From NCBI GenBank assembly GCA_025435555.1, contig JAIWWG010000116.1, forward strand, positions 1-64,000: a stretch of DNA of 64,000 nucleotides, given 5' to 3'. The stretch's first letter is position 1; every line of letters starts with the position of its first letter. The notes beneath the pieces were generated by a model. The model did not search any database and had not been told where the DNA came from. It was given only the letters and a program-made list of their open reading frames with translations. A program made the translations under genes and the position numbers. This document shows, piece after piece, positions 44,914 to 57,657 of the stretch. This DNA is from Chytriomyces cf. hyalinus JEL632 (Eukaryota > Chytridiomycota > Chytridiomycetes > Chytridiales > Chytriomycetaceae).

Positions 44914-45635
44914 TTTCAGATTCCGATTCAGTCGAGCTGCCTCTTTTTGGGATTGTTTTTTATTTTCAATTTCCAGTTGAGCAACGCCAGTTTAGTTTTG
45001 TGAAAAGAAATTTACAAATTGTTCAATCTAGGGTTTGTTTGTTTGGATCACCAAAAATTTAATCCTTATCACATCAAACGAACTGACATTCTCGGACAAC
45101 ACAGCCGCAGCATTTGGGTGTCCGATCCGATGTGTGAATACCCCACTTACAGTCACACTTCCAGTGTCTACCAGTGACAATCCCGCCAGTCCCGCCAGTC
45201 CCGTCTGCACGCGTGACATTTGATCCTCGATGTTTGCAACTCCTTCTCGCAAACAAGGACACTTCTCTTTTGTTGTTGTTCCATCGATCAGAGCAAGTCC
45301 TCTTGAACAAGGACACCACTGGCTCCAACAGCATGCATGCGTGCCTTCGTGCCAAGATGGGAATAGAAAAGCGTGCCAAGTGTGAATTGTTTGTGTCTGA
45401 CAATTTTATTTGGAAATCTGTTTGGTCCAATTTAAGTTCACCGACAGCCCCACACACACACACACACACCCAAACTGCGCATGTCGAGAATTGGTTGCTG
45501 CGCAGAGTACTCACTGCATTGCAACGGCATCCATCCATTTTCAAGACGGCAGCAGTCACATCCAGGAAGGACCATGCATAGGCAGTTTATTCAGTCAGTC
45601 CGCAAGGGTTAGTTCCAAAAATAAAAACAAAAGAC
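44914..45635. other. intergenic between two divergent genes, no gene called
   Basis: Holds a CA microsatellite near 45453-45470. A 135-codon frame at 45174-45581 has no recognisable features and an antisense frame of similar length exists, so neither is called. It must contain promoters for both neighbours. Confidence 0.45.
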
Positions 45636-47750
45636 ATGCACAACTTGCCCAACGAAGTCCTGCTGCAAATCTTTCTTCAGCTGGATCCATTCAAGATCGT
45701 CAAGTATCGGCGTGTCTGCCGCTCCTTCAACAACGTATTGACAGCACATCCCTTCTCGAACTTGATTGGCCTGGTCCAAATTGGCCAAACCTACCAACAC
45801 ATCAAAGTCGTCTGTTTTGTCACGCCTGAATCCTTTGAGAAAGTCTTTTTGACAAGAGCGCAGAAACATGTTCATGATTTGTGTGAAGCTGGAGCATTCA
45901 CTGAGCATCCCGTAAACACTCTGAAGGCACTTCCAATCAATCTCCATTCCGAAATCGACAACGCTTCCCTGTATGAAAACTTGAAAGGCTACATCTTGTC
46001 TGGCCCTCTACCGGGCGCTTTGGGCAACATGACAAACATCACGATTCTGAATTTGATGGGCAGTTGCGTGACTGGCCCTCTCCCGTCGGAATTGGGCAGC
46101 CTCATCAACTTGAAGAGTCTGAATCTAACTCGCACGTATCTTAACGACACGATACCCGACAGTTTTGGGAACCTGATCAACCTGGAAGAACTGGACATGT
46201 CTGAGGCCAGGCTGATCGGCTCAATTCCTGCAAGTTTTGGGAACTTGGTCAACTTGGTGGAATTGCGACTGCAGAGAAATGATCTTTCGGGCGAGGTGCC
46301 AGATGTATTCGGAAAAATGATCAGGCTGCAGCAGTTGTTTATAGACAACAACCATCTCGAAGGGCTGGTACCGCAATCCATCAGTCAATGCATGCAATTG
46401 GCGACTCTCAAATGCGAACGGAATAGATTTTCGGGCGCTATCCATGAATCGATTTTCCGACTCCCATTGCTTCAGACTTTGTATTTTGGAAGCAACTTGA
46501 TCATCTCCGAAACTCCACCAACTTGCAACTCGAGTGCCGATTTTGCCGATCTGGAAGACGCGCAGCTGAATTCAAATCAACTCGAAATATTGCTGGTTCT
46601 GTCATATTTGGATCTTTCTCGAAACCAGCTCTCAGGAAGCGTTCCAACCTACATCACATCGCTTACAAACCTCCAGCTCCTATACCTGCACGAAAATAAC
46701 CTTGACGGTCCGTTACCAACTGAAATTGGAAACTTGGCAAAATTGGAGGCTCTGTCACTTGCAAACAACAAATTCTCTGGAGTGATTCCCGACTCCATGG
46801 CCAGCCTCGTGGCATTGACAAAGTTGGACTTAAGCTGTAACTTGTTTGTCGGCAAGTTCCCAGATTCAATTACCACACTTGTAAATCTCACGCATCTGTT
46901 GTTGGACAAGAACGAGCTTACTGGTCCGTTGCCCACTGAAATCGGACACCTAACATGTCTCCAGTTTCTAAACCTCAGTCACAACCGCTTCTATGGTGAA
47001 ATTCCAGACTCAATACAAAACCTTGGAATCTTGCGAACATTGGATCTTGGTCATAACCAACTCTCTGGCGAAATTCCACCTGGAATTTACATGCTGTCAC
47101 ATCTCACCGTGCTTCAATTAAACAACAACAACCTTGTGGGAGCGGTGCATCCAGATTTGGGAGTGACGAGGTTGACTATGCTAGATCTCAGCTATAATCA
47201 GTTGACTGGGCCCGTGCCGGAAAACGTGTTGCCACGGCGTTTAAACACGCTTTAATTGAGTTATAATCAATTTTCGGGTGCGATTCCGGAAATTGGGGGC
47301 ATGGGTTGGATTCAAACTTTGCATTTGGATCATAACCAGTTCTCTGGGCCGTTGCCTACGGATTTGTTTAATATGATGTGTTTGAAAAGTGTCGATTTAA
47401 GTCATAATCGGTTGTTTGGCAATCTTTCTGCGGTCATGGTTTCGAATGTGTGTATTGAAAGCCTGGATCTGAGTGGTAATTGTTTTAGCGGTGCGATTCC
47501 TTGGGCGGTTGGGGATTTGGAACGGATCAAGGCGCTGGATTTGAGTAATAACAGATTATGTGGGTTGATTCCCAAGAGTCTTGAGAGTTGTGGTATGTTG
47601 GAAGTGTTGGATCTGAGCGGAAACCAGTTTGAAGGGGATTTGCCGGAACGTTTTCGCGGCCAATCGGCGGAATTTCCGTTTCGTTGGGAGAAGGAAATCG
47701 AGTCCCGGGTGTCGAACGGTACTGGTAAACATATTGAGACGTGTGAATAA
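45636..47750 (+). CDS. F-box / leucine-rich repeat protein with an in-frame stop
   Basis: A single long frame of 705 codons apart from one TAA at 47253-47255. The N-terminus is an F-box (LPNEVLLQIFLQLDPFKIVK and RRVCRSFNNVL), the part that binds Skp1 in SCF ubiquitin ligases. About twenty plant-type LRRs follow (LxxLxLSxNxFSGxIPxxI pattern), interrupted near 46500-46570 by an IISETPPTCN segment. The stop falls in the first position after NTL in a repeat that should read L-x-LSYNQFSG, and the repeats continue at once in the same frame for another 165 codons. So this is a nonsense change, not a frameshift. Without readthrough the protein would keep the F-box and most repeats (539 residues). A shorter relative lies at 9265-10505. 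Confidence 0.8.
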
Positions 47751-47797
47751 AGGAGCATGCTCAAGAAAATCAATCATGTGTTATTTATTCATTACAC

Positions 47798-50700
47798 TCA
47801 GTAAACTTCCAAAACATATCTCTCTTCCTCTTTCAAAGACTCAAGCTTCTCGTTTGCCTCCTCAGCAGTCATGAAACGCGAGAACGCGCCCACAAGCGCT
47901 TCCTTCACATCGGGAACTGGCCACGTAGGACCACACAGATAGAACGCACCACCTTGCTTCAAAATCATGTCACCAAGCATAGCTGCGTCGGCTTGAATCT
48001 TGTGCTGAATGTAAACCTTTTCTTTCTGGTCTCGCGAAAAGGCCAGGCGCAAGTGTGTGAGGAGTCCATCAAAGTGGTATGCTTCAAGCTCTTCTCCGTA
48101 AAGGTACTCTTCGGCACGGTGACGAGCTCCAAAGTACAGAACCATGGGTCCAACCTTGTGGCCGAGGGACTTTTGGTATGCACGTTCTTCCACAAAGGCA
48201 CGGAATGGCGCCATACCGGTTCCAAGACCCGCCATAATCACTGGTGCCTCGTGGGAAGGAGGAAGTTTCATGACAGAGGGCTTCACAGACACAGTGACAG
48301 ACTTTCCTGGGCGGAGACCGACCAAGTAGCGAGTACATTGTCCCATGCGAGATTTGCCAGACTTGGTCTTCCAGTCCACAACGACAACAAGCAAGTGAAC
48401 GCTGGTGGGGTGAACGTTCATGGACGAAGAAATGGAGTAATGACGCGGCTTAATGTTTGGAATGTACGACAACAGCTTCTCAATGCTTGGGTGCGCACTG
48501 GGGAACATTTGCAACACGTCCGCATAGTTGACAAGCTCCTCTTCCGCAAGCAGGGCAAGTTCATCCGCTCCTTCACCACTTGCAAGGAATCCAAGACGCT
48601 CACGTTCAGACATGACCGTAGCGTGTTCGATAAGACTCTGGTAAAACTTTTTGCCTGGTTTTCCGAAAATGTCAACAACCTCAGTAAACAGCTGGGCGAC
48701 AGTCTTGTATTCCGATTCGACGAAACCAGTCTCCTCGTTCAGTCGGTCGTAACGAATGATTTGAGCGCCACTCACGCCGTACCATTGCAAGAATTCGTCG
48801 ACGTGGTCTTCGTTGTTCTGGCCATAGACTCCCAAGGCCTCACCAATGTCGTACTTGAGTCCTGAGCTACCAATGTCAAATTCAATGTGGAACACATTAC
48901 GCTCGTAAGAGTCTGGTGTGAGCCTTCGGTTTTCAGTCACTTTGACAGTGAACGTCTTTTCATTTGCGTCAGGTCTCGAAATCGCCTTGACATCGTACGC
49001 TTCCTTGAACAGAATGGGCAAGGCGGGCTCATAGGCAGGCACAGCTTTACCAACAACTTCGACTTCCTCCTGTTCCAGACCAGTCAATTTCTTCAGCGCA
49101 ACGGTAGGTTCAAAGAACGCGGGCAACTCGCTTCCATGCTCGACAGACCATTCACGGGGAGTATCAATCAAAACAACCGACTTCAACGCAGTGCGAAGTG
49201 CACCCAACTGAGTTCGGTACACGGTGCTGTCGGTTGCGGAGGAAGTGAGCAACTTTTCCAAGTCACTGGCAGCTTCAGTAGCATCGACACCCGCCCACAG
49301 CTTTGTGAAAGCACCAATCAAGGCCAAGTTGCGGTATTGGGCCTTGTCTCCACGGAACAGAGTGTAGTCAAAGGCAATTTTGTCAGCGTCAATGACGGCG
49401 ATTTGAATGCGGCGTTCAGAGATGGAACGCTTAGTTGCAGCTGGCAAGTCCTTTGCCAAATCTCCTGCGGTTGGCTTGGCACCCTTGTCTGTTGATCAGC
49501 AGAATACCCCCCTCACGGATGGACAAGGCAACATTAAATTTCTCAAGGAGAGACACGTTGTTGACCAGAGCAATGTGAGCCGTGCTGATCAAGCTAGTGA
49601 CTGCAGGGACTGTGCTCTTTTTGGAGAAGCGAATGTGAGTGGAGCTGATGGGTTCGACATCCACGTTTGACTGCGCAGTAAAGATTTGCACACTCTTGGC
49701 GCCTTGCGCTTCGAGCAACTGGACGGCGTGTCCACTGATGGTCTCAGTACGGTCAGATTGCACGTCCCAGACAATAGCTTCGGACACATCTTCGTGCACA
49801 ACAACTGATGCAGATGCGGCACTTTCAATCGTAAAGTCCATTTTGATGCTAGCAGCAGACAAGTTTTGCAAGAAGGATGAAACAGCGGCAGAGTTGAAGT
49901 GATGAATTCCCTGAGCGAAATGTCCTTTGAAGATGGCAGGAATTGGAAGGGACCAGACAGAGTCATCTAATGGGCAATAAAGGTTAAGAAAATAAAAGAT
50001 AGAACAAAATGTGAAGACATACAAAAGGCGGCAGTAACGTCCAGGAAAAGTGGGCCATGGGAGCTGGATCCGGCAATCTTGGAGTCGTCAATAATGGCGA
50101 TTCTCTTCACAGTTCTTGGAAGAGCACTCAAAAAGTGGCGTGCAGACCATGGGCGCAGAAGACGAATCTTCAACAGACCAACACTTTGACCACTTGCAGC
50201 AAGGTTACGAACAGCTTCTTCCACAACGGTAGCACTTGATCCGACCGCCACCACGACAGTTTCAGCAGAGGCGGCACCAACATACTCAAAGAGTTTGTAG
50301 TGGTGTCCAACGTGTGAGGCCAAGTTGCTCATGACGTTTTCGACAAGGTCTGGCAGGGGAATCGAGGAGATGGCTTTCGCGTGGGAAACAGCTTGTTCGA
50401 CAATGGCACCCAAATCGGCAGTTTGAATGACGGGAACAATTGCCTTTTCCGAAGCAACGCGCACACCGTCAAAGAAGTGAATGAATGGCGTGCTTGCGAC
50501 TGCCGAAGCCACGTGTGCCACAATGGCCAAGTCATGGGACTCCTTCACAGTGTTGGATCCAAGAGATGCAAAACCAGTGAAAGAAGTAGCAGCAACATCA
50601 GCGACAGAGTTGTACACTCCAAACTCCTTGTTGACTCCCTGTGTAGCGACGTGCATTACGACTGGAAGCTTGGCGGCAGAAATTTGGAACATGGAGGAAA

Positions 50701-52401
50701 GCATGTGGTTCAATGCACCCGAGTTGGCAAGGACTGAAACAGCAGAGTTGTCTTTGGCAGCGCCGTGCACAACAGCTGCAGCACCAGTGCGTGTGGAGAC
50801 TTCAAGAACCTTGTGTGACTTTCCGTGAGCGTTCTTGACACCCTTGGCAGACCATTCGGCTGGTGATTTACCCAACGAGCTTTCGGTGGCGACGGGGTAA
50901 ACGAAAGTCATGTCGGTAAGGGCATAAGCAATGTGCGCTGCAGCGTCCTGTCCAGAGATGAGAGTTGGGGTGCCGGCTGCAGCTGCAACAACTGGAGCGA
51001 CATCGGCTTTGACCGACACAATTTTCTCAGTGATGGGGAACGTTTGCTCTGCTTCATGGAAAACTTCTTGCTCTTTGGTTTCGGTAACAGGTTCGGCTGC
51101 GCGGGGAATATTGGCCAAAACTGGCGCCTTGTGGTCATCAAGGGGAGAATAACCTTTCTGAGAGAATGCACCAAGTTCGACAGCCGACAAGGCACTTGTT
51201 CCAGCCTTCAGACGAATCACTGTTTGGCCAAGCTCAAGGGCATGGATCGCAGTGAACACCATCGAATCAGACGGCTTCTCAGCATCTGATGGAACCACCA
51301 TCAAGTCTCCAGTCACGAGGTCTAAAATCTCTTTCGGGACTGAGGAATCAGCAAGAACAAGTTCTGATTGGGAGAGGGCGCGGAATGCGCCAACCGTCAA
51401 ATCATCGATATGCCCAGAACCAGCGTTGATAACGCGGAGTTCTCCCTTCTTCAACTTTGGCAAATCACCAGATCCACTCAAGTAAGATTTGACCAGAGTC
51501 CCAATGTTGCTTTCAGTTAGGTGGGCCAGGGTGTCGACCGACCAAGTTTCGGACACTCTGTTCACGAAAGCCATTCGTTTTGGGTTGGAAGCAGCTGATG
51601 AGTCGGCGTGTTTCAGTTCGGTACGCAATTTCGACAAGTTTTCGAGAGCAGATCCGGCAGTGGGTGGGATTGCGTTTACGACATGTTTGCGCAATTTGGA
51701 ACCAAGACGTGGACCGTTTCCATTTGTGGAGATTGCGACTTGGAGAGACTGTGTGCAAATGTTTGGTAAGCATCCAATGCGAGAGTGTCATTTGTAAGGA
51801 GTAAGGGAGGATAGATAAGAACAGTAGGTAGATAAGTACCTGGTCCTTGTAGGTGGACATGACAAAAAAGTCCGATAGATGCGATGCATTTGCAACATTG
51901 ACGGGCACTCTTTCCTGCGCACAGACAGAAGCAATGGTGCGTGCAAGCTGCGCATTGTCTCCGATACACACAAACACAAGACTGGCTCCGATGATTTGCT
52001 TCACGTCAAACTGGGCACTTGGAATCTGGGTCACTTGGGCGCCAGATTCACGCGCAAACTGTGCTCTTGAAGCTGCGAGAGTGTCCGAACCAACAACGAC
52101 AATCCTTTGCCTGTTGAAATGAAGACAAGTTTAGATGGAATGACACATAGCGGTAGTTGTGCGAGTGTCCAGCTGTGATGCTATCGCTTATCTCCCTCCT
52201 CACTCCCTCCCTGTCCCTTAACTCTCTCTGCTTCCTCCACTCTCTGCTGCCTCTGAGGATGGATGGGAGTCTCACTCACCGCTTATGGACCATGATACTA
52301 TCAGGGATGTGGACATGTTTCAGCGTTTCTTTTTTGGTTGGAAATGCGTCAGAAGCGAAGCCGGATTGTGCCAAGTGAGCACGCAATCCCAATTGCGCCA
52401 T
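47798..52401 (-). CDS. MET10: sulfite reductase (NADPH) flavoprotein alpha subunit fused to siroheme-synthase-like domains
   Basis: Four exons (52401-52280, 52110-51840, 51748-50023, 49966-47798) total 1,428 residues if one extra base near 49,490 is discounted. Residues about 42-160 match the Met8/CysG NAD-binding domain (QRIVVVGSDTLAA, GASLVFVCIGDNAQLA, AISTNGNGPRLGSKLR). The NVxD motif that usually carries the catalytic Asp reads NVANA, so this activity may be lost. Residues about 233-345 look like the first half of a uroporphyrinogen-III methyltransferase (VINAGSGHIDDLTVGAF, TVIRLKAGTSA); its second half is absent. Residues about 400-1010 are the pyruvate-ferredoxin-oxidoreductase-like region of yeast Met10. 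The rest is the FAD/NADPH module (RHYSISSSMNVHP, GLGTGMAPFRAF, YFGARH, FYLCGPTWPVP), which feeds electrons from NADPH to the sirohaem subunit. Yeast Met10 is about 1,035 residues, so the extra N-terminal 390 is the unusual part. Confidence 0.87.
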
Positions 52402-53829
52402 TTCGGATTTATTTTAAGTATTTGAAATCATTTAAAATGTACGCGTTTCAGAAATCTGATCTTGACAGCCGGCGTCAATCCACACGCGTTTCAGAGACAG
52501 ACAGCGAGCACTGAGAACTGCATCGTGACATCAATACGCTCTCGGCAGAGCTGCTGGCAAAAGAGTCAAGAATCACATCCACTCTTGTGCTGCTTGCATT
52601 TCAGGGTCCCTTCCCAAGCATCCCCATTCACACACACACACAATCTTCTATTAAAGCCCTTGAGTTGAATACCACCTGTAACAAAACAATCTCATCCAAC
52701 AGTGACATTGTACCAACAAGAATCCTTGCTTGAACCTATGGGGGCGAGTATCAGACTGTATTTTTCCACACTTTCGATGAAGTGAGTGTTCCCAAAAATT
52801 CTTCCCAAGTTCGTGAATTTGCCGATTATGAACCATGTTCGGATGGAGTGTAAGTATCTTAGCTTTGTTTGCTCTTTTTGCACTGTGGAATGATACAGGT
52901 ATTAGTTGGAGACATGGTGAAAGAGTTTGAGTCTGCCCAACATCAACCGTGAAGGAGCAGAAAGTCCTTAAAGAGAGAATACAACGAATGCGAAACCAAT
53001 CCCAAAAAAAAAAACGAAGCCCGCAGAAGCTAGTGAATCAGGCATGCCTTCCACCCCTGTCTCCACGCTGGCAAAAGAACAGGGTGCACAGGTGGGTTAT
53101 TTGAAGTTTTCTGCGGCGTTTCTCATTTCCACCAATACCGCAGTTTCTTTGAAAAGTCGTACAACAGTCAATCTCCAGAAAATCGGCAACAATTGGATAG
53201 TGTTCAGCCTCATCGGCCACCTATCACCGTTGATAGACGGAAATGGAAGGATGTAGACGAATGCTGCAAGTTTGCGAGGGCAACCGACAATAGCTGCGCA
53301 GCGACCGGGTTCAGCAGCGACGATATCAGTGACGGCGCTAGCGTGCTGTAGATGGACCGCATTTGGAATGACGGGCAGAAGACGTCGTGCTTCTGTGGCT
53401 ACTGTTGAACTTTGGCAACTTCAAATTGGCGTTTCTGGTGCAGAAAGCAAGTCTGGGCTTGGATAGCCTGTCCAATTGGGAAGCAGCCGCTATCATGGTT
53501 TCGGAGCCCTTTGAAAGATTCCTTGACTTTTAAAGAGCAAACCAGTCGCACTCCACACGTCCAACGCCGAAGACCCAGTTTAGCCTGACTATTGAACCAA
53601 GCGAGCTGCTCAGAATAGATTACCGGACTATTGATATGACAAGATGGCCTTGCCGTTACCTTGTCGCTACTTTAAATTCCGAACTGGGTGCACGCGTGAA
53701 ATCTGTCAAACTTTGAAAATAAAATCATCGATATTTATTCACGCCCCGGAGAACAATACGCAGCATGTCCCATCCCAGGACACGCAGCAGCGAGGAATGG
53801 AGCCACACATTCAGTGAGAAGATAAGCTG
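52402..53829. other. long intergenic region, no gene seen
   Basis: Short frames only, none with recognisable features. Small CA repeats near 52625-52645 and an A run near 53005. It must hold the promoter of the MET10-type gene on its left edge and the 5' part of the polyphosphatase gene on its right. Base composition is similar to neighbouring intergenic DNA. Confidence 0.45.
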
Positions 53830-55731
53830 CTCTGATCCAATGTCCTCGACGTTGAACACTTCCTCCAGTCCAGATCACAGACATCCATCTGGACCCCTTG
53901 TTTCGTTCCGACGCTCCCGTTCAGCGCAAATGTCACTACCACAGCAGTACAAGCGGGACAAACTCATTCTGGAACTGGCTGGCAGCGTGGATAGATGCGG
54001 CGTCTTTGCGAAAACCGAAACCTGTCAGAGTCTATGGCCAAGCCAGGTCAGGATGTGACTCACCGCCGGAGCTTGTCGATGCCACATTTGAAGCAATGAA
54101 GAGAGACTTTTCTCAAGGCGCAATATCGCCCTCTTTGGCTTTTGTTCTTTGGACTGGAGATAACTCGAGGCACGATCGAGACGAAGAACTGCGGAAGCAG
54201 CGCATTGAGGTTTACGAGTTGAGTACAACCGCTCTATCAATGCTGTTCAACCATCACTGACCCTTGTACCTGCTCGCAGACACAATGCCGCGGTGGTGAC
54301 TCGGTTCATCAATACTTTCGATACCGCCAAAATTCCCGTCATTCCCAGTATCGGAAACTGGGATTTATACCCCGTCAGCTTGCTTGCATGCTCTCCAAAC
54401 GACACTTCCTTAATATCGCTGTGGTCCATCTGGGAGCCGTTGTTTCCATTAAACGACCCAAACACATCCATCGCAAAAGAAACGTTTCTCCGTTTCGGAT
54501 TTTTCGCGCGCAACGTTCTCAGCGATACGACACAAGTTCTCAGTCTAAATACGCTCAGCTTCTTCAACGAAAATTCGCTTGTTTCGGATTGCAGTCCGTT
54601 CAAACTCCGCGCGTTTGCGAAACGTGAGTGGGACTTGGAGCATCCTGGTGATGCGCAGTTGGCATGGATGGAAGAACGTTTCTTGGATGCGCGGGAAATG
54701 GCGAGAAAGGTGATTCTGCAGGGTCATGTGTCTCCCGTTGGAAACAGCGTCCAATTGTACAAGGATGCATGTTATGAATGGTTTGTCTACTTTTGCGGCG
54801 AATATTCTGATGTCATCATGTAGGTTGACTCTTTCGATGTTGTCTCGGGTTTGCTGACTTATCGTTTTAAAAGTGGCCAGTACTACGGACACATCAACCG
54901 CGATTTGGTGCACATTGTATCCGTGAGTGTGATGAATTTTGTATCAAGCATCAAATGCTGAATGCGACCGCCAAAATGCAGACGCGTTATGCAAGAGCAG
55001 GCGCAATCAACGATACCACATCAGCAGACACAGCGTCTCCCATCATTGTAAATCCATACCGCCTGACAACAATGGGCCCAAATACCATCAAATCTTTTGA
55101 CATTATAAACTGGGCAGTTGTCGGCACAATCCATACCTCCAGCTCCATCGTACCCGCCTTCAACCCCGGCTATCGTGTTGGGACAATTTCCATCACCCCA
55201 ATTGACGCAAGCGAACATCAAACCCGAACATCAAACAGCTCTCACCCATTATTCCTCAATGTGGCCATCATGGAACACGAAACACGGTACCTCGATATCG
55301 CAGCTGCAAACAAGGAGGCATCCATGGCACAAAGCAAAGGAAAACCAACACCGCCTCTCATATACACATCTTCGTGCAATTCAAAACGCGACCACGGGTT
55401 GCCTAATCTGAGCCCAGAATCCTTTTCGCAGTGGATTGAAAAGATGCAAGACTCGTTCCCAGAGTTGCAACGAAACAACGATACGCATGATTTGGGACGC
55501 GCAAACGAAGGGGCAAGATTGCTGCGGAGGTATACGCAATGTGTCGAGACGAGCTTGGGTGTATGGGACGCTCGGGATCGGGGAGACAACGGATATTCTT
55601 GGCCGTCGACGAGTCTGAGCCTCATATTCCTTGCTGCATGCATCGTAATCTTGTATCGCTTCAAATCCAAGCCTGTCTGGAGCAAAAGGGACATTTCCAG
55701 TGAAAACGAAGCCCAGCCACTATTGCAATAA
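53830..55731 (+). CDS. PPN1: endopolyphosphatase (Ppn1-type metallophosphoesterase), 5' end uncertain
   Basis: A calcineurin-like phosphoesterase core is spread over at least three exons. ITDIHLDPLF (near 53873) supplies the DxH pair. It is followed by KCHYH, a CDSPPELVDATFEAM helix and FVLWTGDNSRHDRDEE, then after an intron (about 54258-54280) SIGNWDLYPVS, the GHVSPVG motif and, after a second intron, GQYYGHINRD. This order and the CDSP/TGDNSRHD wording match vacuolar endopolyphosphatase, which cuts polyphosphate chains. The usual GNND/E motif reads GNWD. A single membrane helix lies at the C-terminus (LSLIFLAACIVILYRF), whereas yeast Ppn1 is anchored at its N-terminus; acid sphingomyelinase-like proteins are the alternative. 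The first exon and start codon are unclear: the sequence before 53873 is open in other frames but lacks a good signal anchor. Confidence 0.75.
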
Positions 55732-55838
55732 ATTATTGAGTCATAGATGCAGGTTGTGTATTTGCCAATAGTTCCAAAACACACACTGGCCCACCCAAAT
55801 TGCATCTCTTCTCCGAGCAACCCAATTCTATGCTTTGA

Positions 55839-57505
55839 TCAATATGGCCGATCACGGCGATCGCGCCTGTCATCGCCATAGTCATCACGGCGACGATCCG
55901 AGTATCCACCGCCACCTCTGCTGTCACCGCCGCCACCATTGTAATCTCCTCTACCTCCGTAGTCTCCCCTCCCGCCTCCTCGTCCGCCGCCGTAATCTCC
56001 ACCTCTACCTCCGCCTTGTCCTCCATCATAAGATCTGCCGCCACCGCCACCGCCACCGCCACCACCGCCGTCATTTGGTTTGGGTGCTTGGCACTTATTG
56101 CATTCATGGCGTCTTGCGAAATTCTTGTTTCCGCAGCTGCGAGAAAGAGTTAAATAGTTGAATAAAAATGATAACAACGCTAAACTCACCCTCCACATTC
56201 CCAGTCTCCTTCTCGCGATGGAGGTGCACCACGGCCACCACCACCACCACCACCACCACCACCACCACCGCCACCGCCTCCACCGAATCCGCCACCGCCT
56301 CCTGCTCCACCTGCTCCAGCGGGTCTCGGAGTCTGCATTCCTGATCAGTATCTCCAAACTAAAAAACGATCATTTAAAAATACTCACCTGGCACCGATTA
56401 CATTCAAAACGACGCGCAAAATTCTTGTTGCTGCAAGATGGACACTCCCAATCACCTTCTGCTGCCGGTGGACCTCCTCCACCACCACCACCGCCACCTC
56501 CATATCCTCCACGGTCTCCAAAACCTCCGCGACCTCCACCGCGACCACCGCCACGGCCTCCTCCACGACCACCAAACCCTCCGCCTCGGCCTCCGCTTTC
56601 GGCGAATTTGACTGCTCCGGCTGGCGCATCGGCAAGAGTCACAGTGATGCTTCCCTCACCCCGGAATGGTTTGCCTGACAAAGAATGGCGCAAACGTCAA
56701 CTAAAAACTCTAGCATAGACCCCACACAAGTTGGGCTCCGCTTTTGGATAAACGAGATATGGATGGACACACACCACTGAAGAAGTTGATTGCAGCCTGT
56801 GCAGCAGGTGGATCCTCGTACGTGATCGTCGCATCACCCTTTGGAGCTTGCGTTCCCTTATCTTTATAGATCCAGATCTTTGGGCCAGGCGGTCTCAGCT
56901 TTTTGTCAGTCTGAGCGAGAGATTGAATTTGAATACAAGCAGTGGAGGAATGGAAACACAGCGCTGCAATACTTTGATGATCCCAATGGTTCCGAAATGG
57001 TCCACAAGATCTTGCTCCGTCACATCTCTGGGGAGACCCGTGATGTAGATTGTGTCTGGGCTCTTGCCGTCTGGGGCTGAGGATGACGATGACGGGGCAG
57101 CAGAACTCGAAGCACCGCCGCGAGTTCCCAGAGGGACATTGTTTGTACTTGTAGTAGAGGCGGGCCGCGCCGAGGAGGAGTGATTGTTTGAGGAGTAACT
57201 CGAGTATCCGCTTGCTTTTGAAACCACAATGATTGTATTTTAATACCACGCAACACCAACCGGCGCAGACCCTCCTCTCTTCCTGCACCCTTCTCAATAG
57301 TGAGCAGGTTGTGTGGAATGGAGGGTCCGGCTTTTTCATCACACGTAAAAAGAGAAAAGGAACCCGAACCGTTTGACCCAACCGCAGGCCCAGTACTCGA
57401 CGCGGACCCGCTGGCTGCATAGTATTGCTGCCACGCTGCCATGTATGCCTCGTACCCGCCGTACTGTGCGTACGGGTCTTCACCCGAAGTTCCCTGTTCG
57501 GCCAT
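55839..57505 (-). CDS. FET-type RNA-binding protein (FUS/EWS/TAF15-like)
   Basis: The N-terminus is a Tyr/Gly/Ser/Gln-rich low-complexity segment (DPYAQYGGYEAYMAAWQQYY) starting at 57505. Then comes an RRM (TIYITGLPRDVTEQDLVDHF, KIWIYKDKGTQAPKGDATIT, GSITVTLADAPA) split by introns. Long RGG/GGF stretches follow, with two RanBP2-type zinc fingers: GDWECPSCSNKNFARRFECN near 56430 and a second, GDWECG...GNKNFARRHECN, near 56130. Each finger is interrupted or followed by an intron. The order Q/Y/G-rich, RRM, RGG, RanBP2 finger is that of the animal FET proteins, except that here there are two fingers. These proteins bind GU-rich RNA and form condensates in transcription and splicing. The run of GGN codons near 56230-56300 is probably unstable in length. 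Confidence 0.85.
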
Positions 57506-57657
57506 CTTTTTTTTTGATGATTTCCGTTTTATTTTATTTTCCTCATTTGCAGCTGGCCCTCACTGCTGATGCTTATACACACAACACAAACACACGCACA
57601 AGAAGAAGTCGTGGCAGCTATTGTCTTTCATTGGGACAAAGCTGCTGACGACAGTTG

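Noticed and set aside
45174-45581. 135-codon frame in the intergenic region
   Set aside because: Contains a CA microsatellite, has an equally long antisense frame and no protein features.
45636-47750. A variant genetic code reading TAA as an amino acid
   Set aside because: Many intact genes here end cleanly at TAA, TAG or TGA and show no internal stops. Only this one frame has an internal TAA.
47954-48865. 303-codon plus-strand frame
   Set aside because: Antisense shadow of the FAD/NADPH module of the Met10-type gene, whose frame shows clear motifs.
53272-53466. Short frames in 52.4-53.8 kb as genes
   Set aside because: All are short, with no motifs, no paralogue in the window and no plausible splice partners.
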